Source: Bacteroidales bacterium
Lineage (GTDB): Bacteria; Bacteroidota; Bacteroidia; Bacteroidales; WCHB1-69
Assembly: GCA_017650305.1 (NCBI GenBank)
Contig: JAGCFD010000043.1
Location: 1 to 37,786, forward strand
Length of the DNA: 37,786 nt
Direction: 5' to 3'
Notes under the pieces: generated by a model
Told to the model about the DNA's origin: nothing
What the model saw: the letters and a program-made list of their open reading frames with translations, nothing else
Databases searched by the model: none
Shown here: positions 7,545-16,066 of the stretch, one piece after another
Layout: each line of letters starts with the position of its first letter
Position numbering within the stretch: the stretch's first letter is position 1
Made by a program: the position numbers and the translations under genes

Positions 7545-8552
7545 ATGGATATTGAAAAAGTAAACAAAATCTTCGATAACTTCAAGAACATCAATGTGTT
7601 AGTCGTTGGCGATGCCATGATCGACTGTTACATAGAAGGCAAAGTGAACCGCATCAGCCCGGAAGCCCCCGTTCCCATTGTGAATGCGCAGACGAGAAAC
7701 TATCGTTTGGGTGGCGCGGCAAATGTGGCTCTCAACTTGAAAGCCCTGGGTGCCAACCCGATATTGTGTTCTGTTATCGGCAGTGACAACAAGGCCAAGG
7801 TCTTCTACGAATTGTTGGAAGATGCCGAGATGGACTCCGTTGGCATCGTGCCCATGTTTGGTCGCCGAACAACGGTCAAATACCGTATCATAGGCAATGG
7901 CCAACAAGTAGTGCGTGTTGATGACGAACAAGTGGCTGTCTTGAAAGAACGCGAGCAGCGTCAGTTCCTCACCACTATCGAGCAACTCATCGAGCACCAT
8001 GCTATCGACGCCATCATCTTCGAAGATTACGACAAAGGACTCTTCTCTCCCGGACTGATTGAAGAGATCATTCATTTCGCGAAAGAGAAGAACATCTTCA
8101 TAGCAGTTGACCCGAAACGCCGCAACTTCAGCAACTATGCGAATGTCAACCTTTTCAAACCCAACCTGAAAGAGTTGTCTCATGGTGTGCGCATTGAAGA
8201 CACTGTAGAGCTTTCTCTGGAAGAGATCCACCGGATTGCTAAAGACTTCGCTAATGAGAAGCAGATCGACAAGGTCATGATTACGATGTCCGCCAAAGGT
8301 ATCGCATTCTACGACAGAGGTTTGGATTCATTCTACCATCATCCGGCATTCCAACGTCATGTCAGCGACGTGTCAGGTGCAGGTGACACCGTAATTGCCG
8401 TGGCCACCCTATTTCTGCTCAATGGCAACTCCATTCAAGACACCTGCCTTGCCGCCAATATTGCAGGCGGTTTGGTATGCGAGCACTTGGGCGTCGTACC
8501 TGTCAACACTTCCCGTCTTAAGAACGAGTTCTCTCAGCACTCCGAAGAATAG
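7545..8552 (+). CDS. rfaE1: D-glycero-beta-D-manno-heptose-7-phosphate kinase
   Basis: This is a 335-residue PfkB/ribokinase-family kinase that would phosphorylate heptose 7-phosphate at C1 on the route to ADP-heptose for the lipopolysaccharide core. Family marks are the N-terminal VLVVGDAMIDCYIEG, the SPEAPVPIV segment, the substrate-loop RLGGAANVA, the DPKR segment, and the C-terminal GAGDT anion-hole/catalytic motif containing the base Asp. The length fits the kinase domain alone; there is no cytidylyltransferase domain as in E. coli HldE, so the rfaE2 function must be encoded elsewhere. The start at 7545 is preferred because a -7 motif ends 21 bases upstream. It is followed by porT after 77 bases. 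Confidence 0.9.
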   Translation: MDIEKVNKIFDNFKNINVLVVGDAMIDCYIEGKVNRISPEAPVPIVNAQTRNYRLGGAANVALNLKALGANPILCSVIGSDNKAKVFYELLEDAEMDSVGIVPMFGRRTTVKYRIIGNGQQVVRVDDEQVAVLKEREQRQFLTTIEQLIEHHAIDAIIFEDYDKGLFSPGLIEEIIHFAKEKNIFIAVDPKRRNFSNYANVNLFKPNLKELSHGVRIEDTVELSLEEIHRIAKDFANEKQIDKVMITMSAKGIAFYDRGLDSFYHHPAFQRHVSDVSGAGDTVIAVATLFLLNGNSIQDTCLAANIAGGLVCEHLGVVPVNTSRLKNEFSQHSEE

Positions 8553-8629
8553 TATTGATCGCTATCAGGCGATATTTCACATACTAAAACAGAATTAGCA
8601 TCGTTATACAGAACATTTGAAGCACTGCT

Positions 8630-9358
8630 ATGAAAAAAAGAATCTGTGTGTTGGTATTGCTTTTGTCAATATGTTCTACGACCCTCTTCGGACAATCAAA
8701 CCGCTGGTCATTCGGCGTCCCGAACCTGCTGAAATATGACAAGAAAACCTTCCATTTTGGTTTTCTGATCGGTTACAACCAATTCAATTTCACCATAGCC
8801 TCCAAACCGAACTTGGCGGAATATGATTCTTTGATGGTCATCAACACCAGTCCGCTGTCAGGCTTCAACCTTGGCATCGTCACCAATTTGCGACTTGGCA
8901 AATATTTCGACCTCCGGTTCATCCCCGGGTTGGCATTCGGCGACCGTATCGTCAACTATTCCATCCTTTACCAATCAGGAAACCAGCTAATAACCAAGAA
9001 AAATGCGGAATCGGTCTATCTTGACCTCCCTCTGATGATCAAATTCAAATCATCGCGAATGCTGAACAACATCCGCACATACGTCATTGCGGGAGCTCAA
9101 TATAGTCTCGACCTCATATCTGCAGCCAAGAAACAATCCTCAAATCCGCAGGAGATCATCCTCAAGCTCTATCCGAACGACTTTCAAGGATTTGCCGGCA
9201 TCGGCTTCGACTTCTATTGCTCCTATTTCAAGTTCTCCACCGAACTGAAGATGTCTTTCGGTCTTGTCAACCTTTTAAAAGAGGAAGACAACATGTACGC
9301 CACCAGTGTAACATCCCTGCGGTCCAAATTATTGCAAATATCATTTACTTTTGAATAA
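8630..9358 (+). CDS. porT: Type IX secretion protein PorT (outer-membrane barrel)
   Basis: This is a 242-residue outer-membrane beta-barrel protein with a signal peptide (1-21, ending LFGQ). The early segment YDKKTFHFGFLIGYNQFNF resembles the start of the PorT/SprT barrel, and alternating amphipathic strands with aromatic ends run to the final ISFTFE, a typical barrel C terminus. PorT is a known component required for T9SS in Porphyromonas and Flavobacterium. Its presence fits the T9SS sorting domains seen in three complete proteins of this window. It lies 5 bases upstream of glyQS, presumably in one transcript. A general PorT-like barrel is the main alternative. Confidence 0.82.
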   Translation: MKKRICVLVLLLSICSTTLFGQSNRWSFGVPNLLKYDKKTFHFGFLIGYNQFNFTIASKPNLAEYDSLMVINTSPLSGFNLGIVTNLRLGKYFDLRFIPGLAFGDRIVNYSILYQSGNQLITKKNAESVYLDLPLMIKFKSSRMLNNIRTYVIAGAQYSLDLISAAKKQSSNPQEIILKLYPNDFQGFAGIGFDFYCSYFKFSTELKMSFGLVNLLKEEDNMYATSVTSLRSKLLQISFTFE

Positions 9359-9363
9359 ACAGT

Positions 9364-10878
9364 ATGGCAAACAACGAAGAACTTTTCAAACAGATTATAG
9401 CACACGCTAAAGAGTATGGTTTCATTTTCCCGTCCAGCGAGATTTATGACGGATTGAGTGCTGTTTACGACTACGGCCAAAACGGTGTCGAACTCAAAAA
9501 CAACATCAAGCAATATTGGTGGAAATCCATGGTTCAGTATCACGAGAACATCGTCGGTCTGGACAGCTGCATCTTCATGCATCCCACCATCTGGAAGGCA
9601 TCCGGTCATGTGGACGCTTTCAACGACCCATTGATTGACAACAAAGACTCCAAGAAGCGCTATCGTGCTGACGTCTTGATCGAGGATCACATCCAGAAAA
9701 TCGAAGACAAGATCACCAAAGAGGTTGAGAAAGCCAAAAAACGCTTCGAGAACTTTGACGAGAAGATGTTCCGTGAGACCAATGGTCGTGTATTGCAATA
9801 TCAGAAGCAGATTGACGACATCAAAGAGCGTTTCGCCACGATGATGAACGCCAACGACCTGGCTGGTCTGAAATCTCTGATTGAAGAGTTGGGCATTGCT
9901 TGTCCTATCTCTGGCACGCGCAACTGGACTGATGTGCGCCAATTCAATCTGATGTTTGCCACCAAGTTAGGTTCTGTATCCGAAGGTGCCGACACCATCT
10001 ATCTGCGTCCCGAAACGGCCCAGGGCATCTTCGTCAATTTCCTGAACATCTACAAAACCGGCCGTATGAAGCTGCCGTTTGGCATCGCTCAGATCGGCAA
10101 GGCATTCCGCAATGAGATTGTAGCCCGCCAGTTCATCTTCCGCATGAGAGAATTCGAGCAGATGGAGATGCAATTCTTCGTCAAGCCGGGTGAGGAGCTC
10201 AAATGGTTCGATTATTGGAAACAGGCCCGTTTGCAATGGCATACCGACCTGGGCATTGCTCCAGAGAACTATCGTTTCCACGACCACGAGAAGCTGGCTC
10301 ACTACGCCAACGCCGCCACCGATATCGAATTCAAGTTCCCCTTCGGTTTCAAAGAGTTGGAAGGCATCCACTCCCGCACCGACTTCGACCTCTCACAGCA
10401 TGAGAAATTCTCCGGCAAGAAACTTCGCTATTTCGATCCGGAACTGAACGAGAACTATGTGCCTTACGTTATCGAGACCTCCATTGGTGTGGACCGTATG
10501 TTCTTGGCTGTCTTCAGCAACGCCTACACAGAAGAGACGTTGGAGGATGGCTCCATCCGTACCGTGCTGCGCCTGCCCGCCAAGCTGGCCCCGTACAAGG
10601 CTGCCATTCTTCCTTTGGTCAAAAAAGACGGTCTCCCTGAGATCGGCCAAGAGATCTTCGACACGCTGAAGAAAGATTTCATGGTACAATATGAGGACAA
10701 AGACGCCATCGGGCGCCGTTATCGTCGTCAAGATGCCATCGGAACGCCATTCTGCATCACCATCGACAACCAGACCAAAGAGGACAACACCGTCACTGTG
10801 CGCGAACGCGACACCATGGCACAATACCGTCTGCCTATCGCCGACCTGGCTGTAGAATTGATGAAGAGACTGCGTTAA
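9364..10878 (+). CDS. glyQS: Glycyl-tRNA synthetase (homodimeric type)
   Basis: This 504-residue cytosolic class II synthetase charges tRNA-Gly. It has the N-terminal catalytic start (FIFPSSEIYDG, then YDYGQNG), the conserved YLRPETAQGIFVNF at ~213-226, motif 2 with the arginine-rich FRNEIVARQFIFRMREFEQ at ~248-266, and motif 3 (ETSIGVDRMFLA). A charged helical insertion spans ~100-175, and the C-terminal anticodon-binding domain ends in a region with RRYRRQDAIGTPFC. The length agrees with the alpha2 enzyme rather than the alpha2beta2 glyQ/glyS type. It follows porT by 5 bases and has a clear terminator downstream. Confidence 0.96.
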   Translation: MANNEELFKQIIAHAKEYGFIFPSSEIYDGLSAVYDYGQNGVELKNNIKQYWWKSMVQYHENIVGLDSCIFMHPTIWKASGHVDAFNDPLIDNKDSKKRYRADVLIEDHIQKIEDKITKEVEKAKKRFENFDEKMFRETNGRVLQYQKQIDDIKERFATMMNANDLAGLKSLIEELGIACPISGTRNWTDVRQFNLMFATKLGSVSEGADTIYLRPETAQGIFVNFLNIYKTGRMKLPFGIAQIGKAFRNEIVARQFIFRMREFEQMEMQFFVKPGEELKWFDYWKQARLQWHTDLGIAPENYRFHDHEKLAHYANAATDIEFKFPFGFKELEGIHSRTDFDLSQHEKFSGKKLRYFDPELNENYVPYVIETSIGVDRMFLAVFSNAYTEETLEDGSIRTVLRLPAKLAPYKAAILPLVKKDGLPEIGQEIFDTLKKDFMVQYEDKDAIGRRYRRQDAIGTPFCITIDNQTKEDNTVTVRERDTMAQYRLPIADLAVELMKRLR

Positions 10879-10926
10879 CAAGAAGAGATCGCCTCTTCTC
10901 TAATTCCTAAAAACAATAGCCATATC

Positions 10927-10964
10927 AGGGTGATGCGTCTGTTGAGCATCACCCTATTTTTTTT
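10927..10964 (+). terminator. Rho-independent terminator after glyQS
   Basis: A perfect 10-bp stem (10927-10936 with 10946-10955) is followed by one A and eight T residues, 48 bases after the glyQS stop. Confidence 0.93.
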
Positions 10965-10998
10965 AAAGAATAACAACAATTTTGTCATGCAAAAAATG

Positions 10999-11006
10999 TA
11001 TCTTTG
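10999..11006 (+). promoter_or_regulatory. -7 promoter motif for the GWxTD gene
   Basis: TATCTTTG lies 30 bases before the ATG at 11037. It excludes the in-frame ATG at 11004, which overlaps the motif. Confidence 0.75.
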
Positions 11007-11036
11007 CAGGTTACAAACATCAAACAACAGATTCAT

Positions 11037-12500
11037 ATGAAAAAATATACACTACTGATAATCATGATGATTGCCATGGCAACCTCCCAAGCGCAGGATC
11101 TGAAAGCTTTTATCAGCCACAAGGCCTACTGCACAAATGCCATGCAACCTTATATCGAGTTCTTCTTCATCATAGGAGGAAACTCTGTTGAATATGCTCC
11201 AAGCAGCTCCCACGGGCTCTATTCCAGCGAGGTTGAGATCCAGGTGGATGTCGTTAAAAACGACTCCGTGATTACCGGATTGCATTATATTCTAGGTTCA
11301 GACCGGTTCAACGACACCATCAAAGAAGGCAAACCTGATTTCAGCAACATTGACAACCTACCGGTGGACAACGGCGACTATTATCTGCATTTCACTCTTA
11401 AGGATCTGAACAGCGACAGCTCGATGTTGAAATACATCGACTTCATCCAAGTCAACTTCCCCAAAGATGAGATCTCCTCTTCCCGACTCTCGTTGTTCTC
11501 CTCCATGTCTTCCCCTAAGTCCACAGACCTTTTCGTCAAATATGGTCTCGCCTTGCCTCCTCTGTTCTACAATTTCGTTCCTGAGACCCAATATTTCTTG
11601 CCCTTCGCCACCGAAATTTACAATACCAAAACGATCATCGGGGAGAACAAGACAGTGACGGCGAAATGCTTCATCGAGCATGCCGAGAGCAGAATGGTAG
11701 CTTTGCCAGAGAATGTGATCACCAAGCAATTGAAGACCAATGATGTGGTATTGGTACTTGACCAGTTCAACACCTTCAAGCTGCCGTCAGGCAATTACAA
11801 TGCCGTGGTGGAGATTTACGATCAGGACTCTCTTCTGCTGATCACCAAAACATTCTTTCAGAAAAGCAATCCTGATGTACAATTTGACATTTCCCGATAC
11901 AACAATGTTGAAACGGAAGGTACATTTGTGAATAACATCACTGAGCGCAAAGAACTGGAAGAGGATGTATTATGCCTGTACGCTATCGCGACCGATCCGG
12001 AGCGCGATTTCTTCTCCAAAAGGATCAAGACCGTGCCCTCCGAACAGCTGCAACGCTACCTTTACTCTTTTTGGCTGGCACGAGATCCTGTCAACCCAGA
12101 AAAGGCCTGGTTAGAATACAAAAAGAAGGTGGATTTTGTGCAAGAACGTTATGGGAGCATACAGGTCAAGGGTTACCGCACCGACCGCGGGCGCGTCTAT
12201 CTACAATATGGACCGCCTAATGACATCTTAGAGGTCCCGTCCGAACCTATTTCTCTACCTTACGAAATATGGCATTATTACCAATTGGGCAATCAGAGCA
12301 ACGTCAAGTTTGTCTTCTACGATCCTGCACTTGTGGGCAATGACTACGAGCTTCTGCACTCCAACAAGAACGGGGAACCGCATGACCCCAACTGGAAGAT
12401 GCGTTTGGTTCGTAAAATGCAAACACAATGGGACTTATATGACTCTACTCCAAATAACTATTTCGGAGGCGACATAAATGAAAACTGGCGCTATCATTGA
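11037..12500 (+). CDS. GWxTD domain-containing exported protein
   Basis: This is a 487-residue protein with an N-terminal signal peptide (about 1-19, ending ATSQAQ). Near residue 379 lies the signature GYRTDRGRVYLQYGPPNDI of the GWxTD family, with Tyr in place of the usual Trp, followed by a conserved segment on Tyr/Trp and YYQLG. The N-terminal two thirds are beta-rich without an assigned domain. The family is widespread in Bacteroidota and other phyla; its function is not known to me. The start at 11037 fits the signal peptide and the promoter. The porin-like gene begins 7 bases after this stop, so the two are probably co-transcribed. Confidence 0.82.
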   Translation: MKKYTLLIIMMIAMATSQAQDLKAFISHKAYCTNAMQPYIEFFFIIGGNSVEYAPSSSHGLYSSEVEIQVDVVKNDSVITGLHYILGSDRFNDTIKEGKPDFSNIDNLPVDNGDYYLHFTLKDLNSDSSMLKYIDFIQVNFPKDEISSSRLSLFSSMSSPKSTDLFVKYGLALPPLFYNFVPETQYFLPFATEIYNTKTIIGENKTVTAKCFIEHAESRMVALPENVITKQLKTNDVVLVLDQFNTFKLPSGNYNAVVEIYDQDSLLLITKTFFQKSNPDVQFDISRYNNVETEGTFVNNITERKELEEDVLCLYAIATDPERDFFSKRIKTVPSEQLQRYLYSFWLARDPVNPEKAWLEYKKKVDFVQERYGSIQVKGYRTDRGRVYLQYGPPNDILEVPSEPISLPYEIWHYYQLGNQSNVKFVFYDPALVGNDYELLHSNKNGEPHDPNWKMRLVRKMQTQWDLYDSTPNNYFGGDINENWRYH

Positions 12501-12507
12501 GATTTGT

Positions 12508-13563
12508 ATGGCAAAAAGGTACCTATGTCTATTACTCCTTTTGACGGGAATCTGTTGTGCACCTGTTCTGACAGCGCAACAGGACACCACTTCCATTGCT
12601 GACACAACACGCAAACACAGACAATTTACCAAAAAGGACTACATTCCCAAATTCACGGCAACAGTATTAGGCCGTTACGAACTTAACACAAACAACTGGG
12701 GGCAACATTTTGAATTGCGTCATACACGTATTGGGGTTTCCGGCAGCGTTCACCCCTGTTTCTCATACATGGCCTTAGTTGACCTTACCTTTGGAGGCAA
12801 GTTCTCTCCCGTGGCCATTTTTGCACAATACAAGCCGGTGAAAGGATTGTCGTTTCTTATCGGATATGACAAGATGCCCTTCAGCAACGAGAATCTGCTT
12901 TCTCCTTATCAATATTATTTCTCCGACAAATCATTTCTAACCCAAAAGATCACCGCTTGGAGCGATGTGGGCGGCGTGGTAAGCTATGAATGGGACAAGG
13001 TGGTTCCTTTCACCATAAAGGCAGGTGTCTTCAACAGCGCAGGATTCAGCAGGCAGGGGCAATTTCAGAAGAGGCTCAACTACGTTGCCCGAGGCACCTT
13101 TCAGTTCTTCAAGGGGTTCTCACTCTCCCTAAACTATGCCGCCGTCATCCCGGAGGCGCTGCGCATGCATGTTATGGATGCGGGCATCGCGTATGACTTC
13201 CGGAACTTGCATCTGGAAAGCGAATATATCTTCAAGATGTACGATGCGCCTGGCATGGTCGCCACGCACGCGCTGTACGGGTTCGCCTACTACAAGTTCA
13301 ATATTGCCCGGAAAGCGCTTTCCAACATAGCACTCTCTTTACGATATGATGCCATCACACCCAACTGCAACGGCATTCCCGATGATCTCGGCCACTACAC
13401 CTACGACTCCTTCTGCCAGCGCATCACCACAGGCCTGACCCTCATCTTTATCGAAAAGCCAGTCAGGGCCGGCATCCGCTTCGACTACGAGAAATTCTTC
13501 TTCAGAAAAGATATTCTCAACGACAAAGACCGCCTCATCTGCGAGCTTATCGTTCATCTATAG
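12508..13563 (+). CDS. Porin-like outer-membrane beta-barrel protein
   Basis: This is a 351-residue protein with a signal peptide (about 1-23, ending VLTAQQ). The body is a series of amphipathic strands typical of an outer-membrane barrel, resembling the phosphate-selective porin O/P type (KFTATVLGRYELNTN, then LRHTRIGVSGSV, YMALVDLTFGG, LSFLIGYDKMPFS), and it ends in a hydrophobic strand (LICELIVHL). The frame also contains an ATG at 12478, but that would overlap the previous gene by 23 bases, and the start at 12508 opens the signal peptide directly. The substrate cannot be judged. Confidence 0.75.
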   Translation: MAKRYLCLLLLLTGICCAPVLTAQQDTTSIADTTRKHRQFTKKDYIPKFTATVLGRYELNTNNWGQHFELRHTRIGVSGSVHPCFSYMALVDLTFGGKFSPVAIFAQYKPVKGLSFLIGYDKMPFSNENLLSPYQYYFSDKSFLTQKITAWSDVGGVVSYEWDKVVPFTIKAGVFNSAGFSRQGQFQKRLNYVARGTFQFFKGFSLSLNYAAVIPEALRMHVMDAGIAYDFRNLHLESEYIFKMYDAPGMVATHALYGFAYYKFNIARKALSNIALSLRYDAITPNCNGIPDDLGHYTYDSFCQRITTGLTLIFIEKPVRAGIRFDYEKFFFRKDILNDKDRLICELIVHL

Positions 13564-13602
13564 AAATTTTACACAACATTAATCACCATAAACAATAGAA
13601 AA

Positions 13603-13932
13603 ATGCAAAACGTTATTCTTGCCACAACCCCTACCCTTGAGGGAAAGCAAATCGTGAATTACCACGGGGTCATTTCCGGAGAAGTGATCACGGGTATCAA
13701 TTTTGTAAAAGACTTTTTCGCCAATATCCGCAACTTTGTGGGTGGCCGAAGCGGCTCCTACGAAAAAGAGTTGGTTCAAGCTCGTGAAAAAGCGCTGGAA
13801 GAACTCGCAGACCGCGCTATCAGTGTTGGGGCAAACGCCGTGGTCGGCATTGACATCGACTATGAGGTACTCGGCCAGAACAATGGCATGTTGATGATCA
13901 TTGCAACAGGCACTGCCGTTACAGCGGTATAG
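13603..13932 (+). CDS. YbjQ/UPF0145 family heavy-metal-binding-type protein
   Basis: This is a 109-residue soluble protein of the YbjQ (UPF0145, DUF74) family. It is recognised by the N-terminal [20 protein letters not shown], the central region with many Lys/Glu helices ([11 protein letters not shown]), the conserved [13 protein letters not shown] and the C-terminal ATGTAV. The length agrees with the family, whose members form small oligomers and are sometimes annotated as heavy-metal-binding; the function is not established. It lies 39 bases after the porin-like gene without a visible promoter of its own and is the last plus-strand gene before a bidirectional terminator. Confidence 0.9.
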   Translation: MQNVILATTPTLEGKQIVNYHGVISGEVITGINFVKDFFANIRNFVGGRSGSYEKELVQAREKALEELADRAISVGANAVVGIDIDYEVLGQNNGMLMIIATGTAVTAV

Positions 13933-13950
13933 TCGTATTTCCTTTGAGAC

Positions 13951-13984
13951 AAAAAAGGATGGCCTTCACGACCATCCTTTTTTT
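13951..13984. terminator. Bidirectional terminator between convergent genes
   Basis: A 10-bp stem (13953-13962 with 13972-13981) with a run of A on the left and T on the right can stop both the plus-strand ybjQ-like transcript and the minus-strand pepO-arcC-arcB transcript. Confidence 0.9.
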
Positions 13985-14004
13985 GTTTTGAAGCGTGATG
14001 ACCA

Positions 14005-15006
14005 TTAGTCACCCAAGGTGGCGACCATTACAGCTTTGATAGTGTGCATACGGTTTTCAGCCTCATCGAACACGATGGAGTTTTCAGACTCGAAAACATC
14101 CTCCGTCACTTCGATGCCATCCAAACCGAATTGTTTGTGCACGTCGCGACCCACCTGAGTCTCCAAGTTGTGGTAAGCGGGCAGACAGTGCATGAACTTG
14201 CAGTTAGGATTACCAGTGAGAGCCATCGTTTCCTTGTTAACCTGATAAGGTTTCAGGAGTTGGATACGCTCTTTCCAAACCTCGACGGGCTCGCCCATGG
14301 ATACCCAAACGTCGGTGTAGAGGAAGTCGCAACCCTTGACGCCCTTCTTCACGTCGTCGGTCACGGTCACCTTTGCGCCAGTTTCCTTTGCGATAGCCTT
14401 GCATTGTTTTACGAGTTCAGGATCCGGTTGCAGAGCCTTAGGAGCCACGATACGAACATCCATGCCCATCTTGGCACCACCCACCATCAAGGAATTACCC
14501 ATATTGAAACGGGCATCGCCGAGATAAGCGTAGGTCACCTGATTGAGGGGTTTGTCAACATGCTCGCTCATCGTCAAGAAGTCGGCAAGCACTTGGGTCG
14601 GGTGGAATTCATTGGTAAGGCCGTTCCAGACGGGCACGCCAGCGAATTTGGCCAATTCTTCCACCGTGGTCTGTTTGAAACCACGATATTCGATACCGTC
14701 AAACATACGTCCGAGCACACGAGCGGTGTCAGCCATGGACTCCTTAATACCGATTTGGGAACCTGAAGGTCCGAGATAGGTAACATGAGCGCCTTGGTCG
14801 TAAGCAGCCACCTCGAAAGCACAACGGGTACGGGTGGAGGTCTTTTCGAAAATCAAAGCAATGTTTTTACCTTTCAGACGAGGTTGCTCTGTGCCAGCAT
14901 ACTTAGCACGTTTGAGGTCACGGGCAAGGTCCAAAAAGAATTGAATCTCTCTCGGGGAGAAATCTAACAATTTCAAAAAGCTTCTGTTTCTTAAATTGAA
15001 TGCCAT
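14005..15006 (-). CDS. arcB: Ornithine carbamoyltransferase
   Basis: This 333-residue cytosolic enzyme interconverts ornithine plus carbamoyl phosphate with citrulline. Carbamoyl-phosphate binding is by STRTR (57-61) and HPTQ (135-138); ornithine-side motifs are SMG (236-238) and HCLP (273-276), and DARFNMGNS is at 164-172. The SMG loop argues against putrescine carbamoyltransferase. The N-terminal opening ([16 protein letters not shown]) and length resemble catabolic ArcB, and the gene lies 80 bases downstream of carbamate kinase, so it probably runs from citrulline to carbamoyl phosphate and ATP. No arginine deiminase (arcA) is in the window. An anabolic ArgF role cannot be excluded. Confidence 0.93.
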   Translation of the reverse strand: MAFNLRNRSFLKLLDFSPREIQFFLDLARDLKRAKYAGTEQPRLKGKNIALIFEKTSTRTRCAFEVAAYDQGAHVTYLGPSGSQIGIKESMADTARVLGRMFDGIEYRGFKQTTVEELAKFAGVPVWNGLTNEFHPTQVLADFLTMSEHVDKPLNQVTYAYLGDARFNMGNSLMVGGAKMGMDVRIVAPKALQPDPELVKQCKAIAKETGAKVTVTDDVKKGVKGCDFLYTDVWVSMGEPVEVWKERIQLLKPYQVNKETMALTGNPNCKFMHCLPAYHNLETQVGRDVHKQFGLDGIEVTEDVFESENSIVFDEAENRMHTIKAVMVATLGD

Positions 15007-15086
15007 ACTATTGAATATTAAATTATTAAGTTATTAAATTATTGAAATTAAACTCCAAGTCAAGATAACGGGCCGGATGGATATCA

Positions 15087-16034
15087 TCAGCCTTTGACGA
15101 TACGGGTGCCGCAGGACTTGTCGCCAAGTTTGCCAGCCTCGGTAATAATACAAGGATGACCGGTAGCTTCCACGAAGAGGACGGCGGCACGAATTTTGGG
15201 TGCCATAGAGCCTTCTGTGAACTGACCTTCTTTGAGATATTTATTGGCTTCCTTGATGGTGATTTGATCCAGAGCCTTCTCATTAGGCTTGCGGAAGTTG
15301 ATATAGACTTTGGGCACATCCGTCAGGATATAGAACTCATCAGCCTCGATTTGGATGGCGGTCAAGGCAGAAGCAAGGTCCTTGTCGATGACTGCCTCAA
15401 CGCCCTGGAGGTAGCCGTCCTTCATAGCCACGGGGATGCCGCCGCCACCAACAGTGATCACGATGATTCCCTGTTCAGCCAATTGACGTACCAGTTTCAC
15501 ATTTTGCACGCGGATGGGTCGGGGTGAAGCCACCACCTTACGCCAGCCATTTCCCTTAGGATCTTCATGATAGATATCTCCAGTAGCCTCATGATACTCC
15601 TGAGCCTCTTCGGCGGAGCAATATGGGCCTACCGGCTTGGTGGGATTCCAGAAGTGAGGGTCGTTGGCATCCACCTCCACATGGGTAAGGAGGGTCACGG
15701 TGTCCTTCTCCCAGCCCTCTTCTGCAAAGATATGACGCAGACCATCCTCAATGAGAGAGCCGATGGAGCCCTGAGTCTCTGCCACGCAGAAGTTGAGAGG
15801 CATGTCCTCCACATCATAGGTAGCCTTGCCAGCTTTATGCTGCAACATGACATTTCCCACTTGCGGTCCATTGCCATGACCAATCACAATATTATAACCT
15901 TCCTTGATCATGGGGATCAGGGAGCGACAGGTATTCGTGACATTCTCAATCTGTTCTTTGTAAGTTCCTCTTTGTTTGCTTTTGAGCAACGCATTGCCAC
16001 CAAAGGCAATAACTGCTAATTTCTTTTCAGCCAT
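15087..16034 (-). CDS. arcC: Carbamate kinase
   Basis: This is a 315-residue enzyme of the amino-acid kinase fold that makes ATP from carbamoyl phosphate and ADP. Visible marks are FGGNAL at the N terminus, IGHGNGPQVG at ~51-60, VASPRPIRV, the glycine-rich TVGGGGIPV, and EAVIDKDLASALTA with the Lys/Asp of the active site. The length matches ArcC (~310). It sits between the M13 peptidase (32 bases upstream) and ornithine carbamoyltransferase (80 bases downstream) on the same strand, consistent with the last two steps of citrulline fermentation. No separate promoter is visible, so it is probably read from the promoter before the peptidase. Confidence 0.96.
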   Translation of the reverse strand: MAEKKLAVIAFGGNALLKSKQRGTYKEQIENVTNTCRSLIPMIKEGYNIVIGHGNGPQVGNVMLQHKAGKATYDVEDMPLNFCVAETQGSIGSLIEDGLRHIFAEEGWEKDTVTLLTHVEVDANDPHFWNPTKPVGPYCSAEEAQEYHEATGDIYHEDPKGNGWRKVVASPRPIRVQNVKLVRQLAEQGIIVITVGGGGIPVAMKDGYLQGVEAVIDKDLASALTAIQIEADEFYILTDVPKVYINFRKPNEKALDQITIKEANKYLKEGQFTEGSMAPKIRAAVLFVEATGHPCIITEAGKLGDKSCGTRIVKG

Positions 16035-16066
16035 AAAAAAGTGTAATAGTATTTAATAGATAACGA

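Noticed and set aside
15007-15086. AT-rich near-tandem TTATTAAA-like units between arcC and arcB
   Set aside because: Short, simple AT-rich spacer without stable structure; nothing beyond ordinary intergenic DNA of this phylum.
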